From Willaertia magna (Eukaryota; Heterolobosea; Eutetramitea; Acrasida; Naegleriidae), in assembly GCA_902984215.1 (NCBI GenBank), contig CADWAF010004204.1, positions 1-23,070 of the forward strand: a DNA stretch of 23,070 nucleotides, in the 5' to 3' direction. The notes beneath the pieces are model-generated. The model saw only the letters and a program-made list of their open reading frames with translations, searched no databases and had not been told where the DNA came from. A program made the position numbers and the translations under genes. Below, piece after piece: positions 9,801-18,000 of this stretch; the stretch's first letter is position 1; every line of letters starts with the position of its first letter.

Positions 9801-11855
9801 GCTTATAAAGTTTTTATCATTATTTATGGATTGTTTAGATAGATAAAGTAATGTATCAATGATTTCTGAATCTATTAGGGTTAATAGTGTCATACTTAAG
9901 AAGATAAAACATAGGTTGACCATACGGTTGGTATCAGCGCTGTGATCAGCGTAGAAATTTACGTCTTTAGTGAAACTGTGGTATAATGGATTATTTAAAC
10001 GATCAACACTTGTTACTACATTTGCACCACCACCACCACTTGTACCACCAACACTACCTACATTACTATTTGTATTATTACCAGTATTTGTATTAACTGT
10101 AACGTTACCAGTTACGTTATTCCCGCCAACATTTGTTGTTACGTTACCATTATTAGTAGTTGTAATGGTAGGTCCAATATTATTATTATTATTCCCACCA
10201 ACATTCCCGCCATTTGTATTTGTAGCGCTATAACCCGTCATATGATTATTCCCGCCATTATTTCCACCAACATTCCCGCCATTATTTCTATTATTTAACG
10301 ACATGCTCTTATTCGTTTTAAAATAAATCTCACATTCATTATAAATTGGTGGAATTAAATGATGATATTTTGTTGGAACATTTTGTTTTAAAATTTCAAT
10401 ATAAATATCTAAAATTAAATGTTTTAAATATTCCCTATTTGGTAATTTTAATAAATCACTAAAAGTTTTTAAAATAGTTGTTTGATAAATAATAAATAAA
10501 CCAGTCCATGATCTCATTAAAAATAATAAAATAAATTTACTTCTTTCTAATTCATTTTGTAAATTTCCATTTATAGAATTATTATTATTTTGTAAATTAT
10601 TTTGTACATAATTAATAAATGGTGATATAATACTATTTAAATCAATTAAAATATTTTTATTCTTATTTTTATCATAAATATATAAAATTGTATTTAATAT
10701 AGAAATATGATAATTACTATATTTAACGTCTAATAATAAATCAATTAAATATTTTAATCCTCCCGCTTGAATAATCATTTCATTTAACTCAAAATCATCT
10801 TCGCATAAACCATCTCTTAATATTTCAATACAAACATTTTTATAAGTTTCTAAAAAGTATTGTTTTTTTAAATCCATTTTAGATAATACTTGTTGTTGTT
10901 GTTGTAATCCTTGTTGTGATGATTGTGATTGTAATTGTGCTTGTTCCATTTGTTGTAAAGTTCCATCAATATAATTTAAAAAATGAACAATTCCTTTAAT
11001 AAATAAATATGGAATTAAAAAATTATTTGTATTACTATATTTATTTTTATTATCATTTTTATTATCATTTTTATCATTTTTATCATTTTTATTTAATTTT
11101 AATAAATATTTTTTACGTTTATTAAAATGAATACATAAACATCTAATAAATTCAATTCCTTGTATTTTCTCTCTATCTGTATCATTTAACATTAATTTAA
11201 AAATAAATAAATGTAAATGATATTTATTCCATAAAATTTCAATTGGAAAATGTTCAGAATCAAATTGTATTAAATATCTTAACATTCTAACTGTTAATGA
11301 TCTTAAATATGAACTTCTATGTAATAATAATGATCTAATAATTTTAATAAATAAATCTAATAAATAATTATTTTGTTGTAAATTATTATTTTGTAAATTA
11401 TTATTGTAATCTTTTGAATTATTATTATTATTGGAAGGAGGAGAGGTAGGGCTATTAGTTGAAGGTAATAAACAAGTAATTGTAAAATCTGATTTCATAA
11501 AACAAATGAAATGAATAATCATTTCTAAAGCTTTTGCTTTTTCTTTACCATCTGTTTGTGTTTGTTTTAATTTATTTAAAATTTCTTTAAATTGTTTTTG
11601 ATATTGATCTTGTTGTTCATTTGTAAAGGGTCGTATTAATATTTCTTCCTTTACATGAGATATTTCTTCATTATTGTTATTTGTTGGATTATTATTATTA
11701 TTATTATTATTGGATGGATTGTTGGAAGGATTGTTATTATTTGAGGATGATGAAGTGGAAGGATTATTGTTGTTGTTGTTGGATGACGGATGGAAAGAGG
11801 AAAAGGAGGAAGAGGGTTTGAGAGTTGGGTTGGTTATATTTGTTGTTGTTGGCAT
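6837..11855 (-). CDS. RICTOR: Rictor/Pianissimo, TORC2 subunit
   Basis: Rictor (Pianissimo in Dictyostelium, Tsc11/Avo3 in yeast) is a core scaffold of TOR complex 2, which phosphorylates AGC kinases such as Akt and shapes the actin cytoskeleton and chemotaxis. The 1672 residues are close to human Rictor and longer than many protist forms because of inserts. A disordered Ser/Asn-rich leader covers 1-65. The armadillo-like N-terminal region runs from about 85 to 500. A Gly/Asn/Thr-rich linker covers 515-630. The middle region includes FRASQLLQSLLLFSDMLLSK near 690-710, WNWEKIYGLIFGPLRVAHRL (about 858-877), DESGIEMIRSSKLL near 930, and MVRDYFTIIGLMSSTLKGKK (about 1008-1027). An acidic run of Glu lies near 1426-1437. 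The C-terminal RICTOR_V motif is ELSLRGSILYLLGILSK (about 1451-1467). No intron is needed. Confidence 0.92.
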   Translation of the reverse strand: MPTTTNITNPTLKPSSSFSSFHPSSNNNNNNPSTSSSSNNNNPSNNPSNNNNNNNNPTNNNNEEISHVKEEILIRPFTNEQQDQYQKQFKEILNKLKQTQTDGKEKAKALEMIIHFICFMKSDFTITCLLPSTNSPTSPPSNNNNNSKDYNNNLQNNNLQQNNYLLDLFIKIIRSLLLHRSSYLRSLTVRMLRYLIQFDSEHFPIEILWNKYHLHLFIFKLMLNDTDREKIQGIEFIRCLCIHFNKRKKYLLKLNKNDKNDKNDNKNDNKNKYSNTNNFLIPYLFIKGIVHFLNYIDGTLQQMEQAQLQSQSSQQGLQQQQQVLSKMDLKKQYFLETYKNVCIEILRDGLCEDDFELNEMIIQAGGLKYLIDLLLDVKYSNYHISILNTILYIYDKNKNKNILIDLNSIISPFINYVQNNLQNNNNSINGNLQNELERSKFILLFLMRSWTGLFIIYQTTILKTFSDLLKLPNREYLKHLILDIYIEILKQNVPTKYHHLIPPIYNECEIYFKTNKSMSLNNRNNGGNVGGNNGGNNHMTGYSATNTNGGNVGGNNNNNIGPTITTTNNGNVTTNVGGNNVTGNVTVNTNTGNNTNSNVGSVGGTSGGGGANVVTSVDRLNNPLYHSFTKDVNFYADHSADTNRMVNLCFIFLSMTLLTLIDSEIIDTLLYLSKQSINNDKNFISFRASQLLQSLLLFSDMLLSKPSCLKMQDKFDMEINNFLIKKQNEHFVSYKTLSMLSAFYQQSFTTTISTTSGNNSNAATTTTTTGDGSGRHHHHSGNNALSFTHSNDNDNNGGGVSTPTNNSNNNEDKFSKFSTNNIPTFYIRTQIDSDMDDITFHQLIKESNVLVTKDYRKWNWEKIYGLIFGPLRVAHRLKEVLMKNSKLLKRILSYFKPYKKAFSELKYQESNFGYTKLIKELLLNLLHMDESGIEMIRSSKLLSQLYEMLDLERQVYNKSKNSNHQLSITSSNNQFNNNNNSSGNNKLSILKLNSRKERMLSEDKIQKYMVRDYFTIIGLMSSTLKGKKLLEEEHVFEVLKDLTTCRDDICQLIIKHLDYVNNNNNFNNPIYSNYINLNNTNESPARNILKEAMMNGSNIIRYISTLFIRNLIRNQQQLLNNNLIIDWIIPILTKKLYDDWEKVRFSAISILNEICNNNQNNSLNSNEYLKCFVKQSISKEIIQIVMRESKDGMNLLLKVLSCKEGINYLNEINLLNDLLKEWNEKESTIYLQQIEYALNRFYQMNATIILKRHNSTIINNNPYAINGNNTINTSGGVNHVGSFTATTPTSSGSGGGYGGGSGSGSGGNNKFNDSSIYDYAKHGVIITSNLYGELCTTLEGCTILSNNLILNNLLNNLLYVYNNLDKIQQSQIVNLWSLAYCCSTNIGYEYCNRYLLTMRLPFTSKIVKDYNNFNTSNNNNNNTNNNEEEEEEEEEEKMNIVQYFIYIAMNARELSLRGSILYLLGILSKCSLARKDLLENNFECSYRYGIAIPKNRILFFSTSLKNNTLQNTLQQNSLQNNLNNSSDNIIFVIGSNVNDQIVLNSILKDCKYNDLIMDLVTNVVNIANPVLEQDSYLNLQNLKLKITKYLNNIEKSKLIIYFLKYHFTFYKYKWKVIKFILNDLLGGNTSMLNVSLATTTLQNSGNVSNNVVIDDCDYVMNQHLVWLDETCV
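7546..7578 (-). repeat. GAA triplet repeat encoding poly-Glu in Rictor
   Basis: About eleven GAA codons in a row (read on the minus strand) give an acidic run next to an Asn-rich stretch, just before the RICTOR_V region. This is an in-frame trinucleotide microsatellite, likely variable in length and tolerated because it falls in a linker. Confidence 0.85.
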
Positions 11856-12203
11856 TTTTTTTTTGTTTTTTTTTTAATTTTTTTTTTTTGAGTTTATTGT
11901 TGTTTGGGGGATGATACGTTTTGTGGGTGACAAGTGATTAGGATTTTTCGGGAATGATGGCGATTGTTTTTTGCAATTAGTTTTTTTTTTGCGATCCGGT
12001 TTCCCGCCTAAACTGAAACGTTTAATGGAGACTGGAAATAATAAATTATTGGAATTACAATTAATTCAAAATTTAATCTGTTTTAATGCAAGTTCATTGT
12101 TGCTGTTTATTTTATTTGTGTGGTTTTACACTTTGTATTTATTATATATCAGTTCATTAAAACATGTAGGAGGCCAATAATAGTTCACCCCATTGAAGAG
12201 AAT
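11856..12203. promoter_or_regulatory. upstream region of Rictor
   Basis: This stretch separates the Rictor start from the 3' end of duplicated cassette A. A long T-rich tract on the plus strand (about 11857-11889) lies immediately before the Rictor ATG. TTTCCCGC at 12000-12007 is a canonical E2F-type site, 145 bp upstream. The remainder contains a short frame that may encode a membrane microprotein (12025-12180, annotated separately). No TATA box is distinct from the general A/T background. Confidence 0.4.
12025..12180 (+). CDS. possible 51-residue single-span membrane microprotein
   Basis: This frame starts with an ATG (METGNNKLLELQ) and encodes 51 residues with one strongly hydrophobic segment at about 24-43, ending SSLKHVGGQ. 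Hydrophobic short frames are common in T-rich DNA, so this may be chance. It lies on the strand opposite to its neighbours, between the Rictor promoter and the end of cassette A. I know of no family match. Confidence 0.2.
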   Translation: METGNNKLLELQLIQNLICFNASSLLLFILFVWFYTLYLLYISSLKHVGGQ

Positions 12204-13023
12204 TTACAACATGAATAAAACTGCTAATACTAATGACAACAAATAATAACTATTGGCAATAAAAGATGATTGATTGACAACAGTTTTCTTTCCAGATATT
12301 TCTCTTGGTGGATTATTGTTTCCATTATTATTACTTACAACTGGAATAATATTCTTTTTTGTAGTTGATGTTTTAACAATTACGAAGTCTGTTAAATGAC
12401 TTGTTCCACATTCAATAATTGTTTCATCACTGTTTCCATTATTAATTATTCTATTAACAAATACTCCATCTGAACTTAATTCTTTTGTTGTTTCATTATA
12501 ATATTGACAAATAAATGTTAAATTATCATTTTCTAATAATTGATTATTATTAATTGTAATATTAAATAAAATACTTTCAGTTAAATTTGCAATTGATTGT
12601 TGTTGATCATTTGAAAAGATATTCATTCTAAAAATACTACTTGAAACATTCTTTTCACTTGAAAATAAGTTTTGATTTCCAATCAATGTTGTTTCAAAGC
12701 CAATCACATCATTTGGATTTAATATGTTCATTAATTTAGATGTTAATTTAACTTGTTGATTATTATTGCTATTAATAATGGTATTTAATGTTTCCTTTGC
12801 AATTGTTTGTTTAATATTTGATAAAATAATTGATTTAAATTGACCTTGAATCATATTATTAATTTGTTGCCTTGCAACTGTAAATAATGTATTTCTAATA
12901 TCTTCATTTAATTCTTCTTTTGTTGTTGAATTATTATTTGTAGATGTTGTGGTAGTAATTGTTTCAATAACATTTGAAACAACTTTAATTACTTGGTCAA
13001 TTAATTGAATGTCTTTTGAATTT
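12204..13023 (-). pseudogene. cassette A: partial copy of the 3' end of the RCC1/EGF/GPS gene
   Basis: The frame on the minus strand matches the last ~270 residues of the large surface protein, from NSKDIQLIDQVIKV to the C-terminal hydrophobic tail. It includes the GAIN-like region, the CGTSHLTDF GPS motif and a GPI-type tail ending VLAVLFML. The copy has no signal peptide, propeller or EGF part. Similarity stops abruptly near 13023, where the frame continues for about 14 codons of unrelated sequence (LQRYLRIPIG before the match) to a stop codon. The first ATG in frame is at 12854, inside the module. I read it as an untranscribed or untranslated partial duplicate; alternatives are a 3' exon used by recombination or an assembly duplicate. 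Confidence 0.75.
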
Positions 13024-13330
13024 GAACCAATTGGAATCCTAAGATATCTTTGTAAATTTTTGTAAAGTTATTACTAAAATTATTGGATAATCTATGAATA
13101 AATAAACTCTTTAATTTAAAAAGTTTATATCTTCCCATTAACACATTTCATAGCAACCATTTTTGTTTTTTTCTATTTTTAAAATTATGAGAACGATCAA
13201 CTTTTATTGTCTTTTGAAGGAGGATATATTGGATTATATGAATCACATGTATGGTAGAGATTAGTTGGTGATATATTAATTCTTGTAAATTAGTAAATTT
13301 GGATTATTAGAATTAGTAAAATAAGAGAAT
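13024..13330. other. unrelated spacer between cassettes A and B
   Basis: These 300 bp share nothing visible with the flanking cassettes or with the main gene. They contain a short minus-strand frame (from an ATG near 13142) that runs into cassette A out of frame, and a short plus-strand frame (SFEGGYIGLYESHVW) ending at TAG. Either could be the remains of other genes captured between the copies. I cannot assign them. Confidence 0.4.
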
Positions 13331-14808
13331 TTACAACATTAATAAAACTGCTAGTACTAATGACAACAAATAATAACTATTGGCAATAAAAGATGATTGG
13401 TTGACAACAGTTTTCTTTCCAGATATTTCTCTTGGTGGATTATTATTTCCATTATTATTACTTACAACTGGAATAATATTCTTTTTTGTTGTTGAGGTTT
13501 TAACAATTACGAAATCTGTTAAATGACTTGTTCCACATTCAATAATTGTTTCATCACCGTTTCCATTATTAATTATTCTATTAACAAATACTCCATCTGA
13601 ACTTAATTCTTTTGTTGTTTCATTATAATATTGACAAATAAATGTTAAATTGTCATTTTCTAATAATTGATTATTATTAATTGTAATATTAAATAAAATA
13701 CTTTCAGTTAAATTTGCAATTGATTGTTGTTGATCATTTGAAAAGATATTCATTCTGAAAATACTACTTGAAACATTCTTTTCACTTGAAAATAAGTTTT
13801 GATTTCCAATCAATGTTGTTTCAAATCCAATCACATCATTTGGATTTAATATGTTCATTAATTTAGATGTTAATTTAACTTGTTTATTATTATTTATTAA
13901 TGATTGCATTTAATGTTTCCTTAATTATAGTTTGTTTAATATTTGATAAGGTAATTGATTTAGATTGACCTTGAATCATATTATTCACTTGTTGATTTGC
14001 TACTGACATTAATGTATTTCTAATATTTTCATTTAATTCTTCTTTTGTTGTTGAATTATTATTTGTAGATGTTGTGGTAATTGTTTCAATAACATTTGAA
14101 ATAACTTTAATTACTTGGTCAATTAATTGAATATCTTTTGAATTTGAAAATACTGTTGAAGTATATGTTAATGCTTTCTTTGCAACATTTGTGTTAATTT
14201 CATCTGTGTTACTAATAATACTTTCAACTGTTTGTAATTTTGTTTTTGTTGATGTGGAATTATCTTCAAATGAAATGACAGATGTCAATAATTGATCTCT
14301 CACATTTTCTCTTCCAATCTTTTCTGAAATTGTTAATTGACAATATTTACCTGAATATAATGAATAACATTCACATTTCTTTTCATTAAAATTACATTTA
14401 CCATTTCCATTACAATTATTATTTGTTCCACATACATCATCTGTTTGTTGTTCATTATTATTTGTATTTAATAAAGAACTAATTAATAAAATGTCATTTA
14501 CAGATTTGGTTGTATTTAATTGATTTTCAACTAATTTTGTAATTTGATTATTACTTAATGTGGATGTTGGATCTGTCAATGTTATTGTTGTTGATAATAA
14601 ACTTTCAGCTCCCAAAGAATCTTTTGCAATCACAAATACTTCTGTTTTTGAACTAATAAATGGTAATTTTACTTTTACTAAAGTATTTTGTGTATTATCA
14701 ATTAAAATTATCTTTTCTTTTTGTTTTAAAACACTGTCATATTTAAAATATCCATAAGAGTATAATAATGGAGTATTTGGTTGATCCATATCAATAAATG
14801 ATGAAAAA
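13331..14808 (-). pseudogene. cassette B: larger partial copy of the same 3' end, with a frameshift
   Basis: Cassette B matches the last ~490 residues of the surface protein, from SSFIDxDQPN through a single EGF-like repeat (NNNCNGNGKC), the GAIN-like region, the CGTSHLTDF GPS motif and a tail ending VLAVLLML. Two overlapping frames are needed: 13890-14789 and 13331-13909. Compared with the main gene there is one extra A in the AAT repeat encoding the Asn run near 13888-13893, which shifts the frame and gives a stop. Upstream, homology ends near 14808 and a stop codon follows; there is no signal peptide. An ATG at 14789 arose where the main gene has an Ile codon. Most likely a pseudogene or silent cassette; a sequencing error in the AAT run could mimic the break. 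Confidence 0.75.
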
Positions 14809-15031
14809 GTTTTAGAAATTTTTTTTTAATTGATTACAATAAAACTTTTAATTTTGTTAAAACATGATTTTTGGAGTATTTGTCCAAAATATTTTTAGCG
14901 GTATTAACAAAAAGTTTCGCGACCACGCCTTCCGGAATCCACAATATTTACAATAAATAATAACAGTTGGACAAATGTCGATAAGCCCCCAGTTTTAAAG
15001 ATTTATTTTTAAAAATAAAAAAGGGATATTA
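14809..15031. other. junction spacer with 10-bp inverted repeat and GC-richer core
   Basis: The gap between the main gene's stop and cassette B contains ATTTGTCCAA (14878-14887) and its exact reverse complement TTGGACAAAT (14967-14976), enclosing a locally GC-richer core (TTTCGCGACCACGCCTTCCG). It could be a small inverted-repeat element, a hairpin or chance. No tRNA fold or coding frame is evident. Confidence 0.4.
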
Positions 15032-18000
15032 TTAGAACTTTATGAACATTATTAAAACTGCTAGTACTAATGACAACAAATAATAACTATTAGTAATAAA
15101 AGATGATTGGTTGACAACAGTTTTCTTTCCAGATATTTCTCTTGGTGGATTATTGTTTCCATTATTATTACTTACAACTGGAATAATATTCTTTTTTGTT
15201 GTTGATGTTTTAACAATTACGAAATCTGTTAAATGACTTGTTCTACATTCAATAATTGTTTCATCACTGTTTCCATTATTAATTATTCTATTAACAAATA
15301 CACCATCTGAACTTAATTCTTTTGTTGTTTCATTATAATATTGACAAATAAATGTTAAATTATCATTTTCTAATAATTGATTATTAACTGTAATATTAAA
15401 TAAAATACTTTCAGTTAAATTTGCAATTGATTGTTGTTGATCATTTGAAAAGATATTCATTCTGAAAATACTACTTGAAACATTCTTTTCACTTGAAAAT
15501 AAATTTCCAATTAATGTAGTTTCAAATCCAATCACATCATTTGGATTTAAAATATTATTTAATGCTGATGTTAATTTAACTTGGTTATTATTATTATTAA
15601 TGATTGCATTTAATGTTTCCTTTACAATTGTTTGTTTAATATTTGATAAAATAATTGATTTAAATTGACCTTGAATCATGTTATCAACTTGTTGACTTGC
15701 AACTGTAAATAATGTATTTCTAATATCTTCATTTAATTCTTCTTTTGTTGTTGAATTTGATGTTGTAGTGATTGTTTCAATAACATTTGAAACAACTTTA
15801 ATGACTTGGTCAACTAATTGAATATCTTTTGAATTGGAGAATACAGTAGAAGTAAATGATAATGCTTTCTTTGCAACATTTGTATTAATTTCATCTGTAT
15901 TGCTTATAATACTTTCAACTGTTTGTAATTTTGTTTTTGTTGAGGTGGAATTATCTTTAACTGAAATGACAGATGTCAATAATTGATCTCTCACATTTTC
16001 TCTTCCAATCTTTTCTGAAATTGTTAATTGACAATATTTACCTGAATAAGATGAATAACAATCACATCTCTTTTCATTTAAATTACAAATCCCATTTCCA
16101 TTACAATTATTATTTGTTCCACAAATATTATCAACTTGTTGTTCATTATTATTTGTATTTAATAATGAACTGATTAATAAAATATCATTCACTGATTTTG
16201 TTGTATTTAATTGATTTTCAACTAATTTTGTAATTTGATTATTACTTAATGTTGATGTTGGATCTGTCAATGTTATTGTCGTTGATAATACGCTTTCGGC
16301 ACCTAATGAATCTTTTGCAATTACAAATACTTCTGTTTTTGAACTAATAAATGGTAATTTTACTTTTACTAAAGTATTTTGTGTATAATCAATTAATATA
16401 ATCTTTTCTTTTTGTTTCAAAATAGAATCATATTTAAAATATCCATAAGCATATGTTAATGGATTATTTGGTTGGTCAATGTCAATAAATGAGGAAACAT
16501 TGAAAGTAAATTCAGTTTGTGTTGCAATTCCTTGTAATGGATTAATTGTTAATTGTCCAACAATTGGTGCTTGATTTACTTTGAAATTAATTGTTGTAAA
16601 TGCAAATACCTGTTGATTTAATCTATTATTTCTTTGTGTAACATTTAATTGAAGAATATATTCATTTCCTTCAACTAATAAATTATTAAAATCATTGGTA
16701 CTTGCTTTAATACCAATATCTTGTTTATCAATTCCAGCAATTGAAATCTTTTGTAAATCAATTAATGGTTGATTAATAAATGTCCATTTAAATAATAATT
16801 CACTTTCTTTATCTGATGGATTAACATTTACTCTGAATAATATATCTTTATATTTTGAAACATAATTATCATAACTATTTACTGAAATGGTTGGTAATTG
16901 TAATTTTTCAAATTGAAGATAAACTGATGATGTAACATATTTAACACTTCCAATATTACAATTTAATGTAAAAACAACTCTCATTGCATCATTAAACGTA
17001 TTTGAAGGAATGGTAAGAGTTGGAGTGTTTAATCCTGATAAATTAATTGGACAATTATTGTTGGAAGAATCTTCAATCTTACATTCCCACGAGTATTGAG
17101 GTGTGAATGAAAGCTCATCTGGATCTTTTAATAAACTATTTAATGAAATGCTGTTTGTAATAGAAACACTTTTGTTTCCTCCAATAATTTGAAGTGAGGC
17201 ACTTTGTGGATAAACATATAATTGAATCGCTTTCTTAACAATTATTGTTTCCCTAAATGATGCCTCAACCTCAACATTGTGATACATATCAACATTGGTA
17301 AATGTTTTTGATGGAATAATTAAATTATTACTTGTACTCATCAATATCAAAGAACCTGATTTAGCATCACTTAATTTAATATTATATTGTAATAAATTAT
17401 TATTAATATTTCCACAATCACTGTTGAATGCATTGACTATAATATTTGTTTCAGAAGTTCTTAAAACATTATTGACATTATTTGCTAACTTTCCATTAAT
17501 ATTAATTGTTAAATCAAATGATGCAATTATATTTATATGTGTTGAAGAATAAGTTGTCTTATTTAATCCATTGTATGAATCCTTGACATTAACTCCAAAT
17601 GTGTAATCTCCAACTCCTAAGCTTAATAAATTATTTGTTGAAATGAAATTTGATAATTTTAACCAATCACCAAATAATTGTGTAGTTACATCTTCAATAA
17701 CTGTACCAACACTTCTTTGAACAATCCAATTATATAAAATAAATGATTGATGTTTTGGTGAATAGGTTGTTTGTGATGCATTTAAAATTAAATTAATTGG
17801 TGATGATGCACAAAGAGCATTAAGTTGAGTTGATGGAATCACTAATTGCAATGAAGGATTTGGTGGAATAATAACACAATTATCTTCAAGTGTTGGTCTA
17901 AAACAATTGCAAGTATTTGGTGATGAACAAATTCCATTTCCACTGCAAACACTTTTTTGATTTGAGGCAACTCCAAAACAAATTGGATATTCACAATATT

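Noticed and set aside
816..11855. Asn/Gln-rich tracts as a special prion-like system
   Set aside because: Such tracts occur in nearly every protein here, so they reflect genome composition and AAT/CAA slippage and not a specific system.
14900..14950. GC-richer segment considered as a tRNA or other RNA gene
   Set aside because: No cloverleaf arms or T-loop motif can be drawn on either strand.
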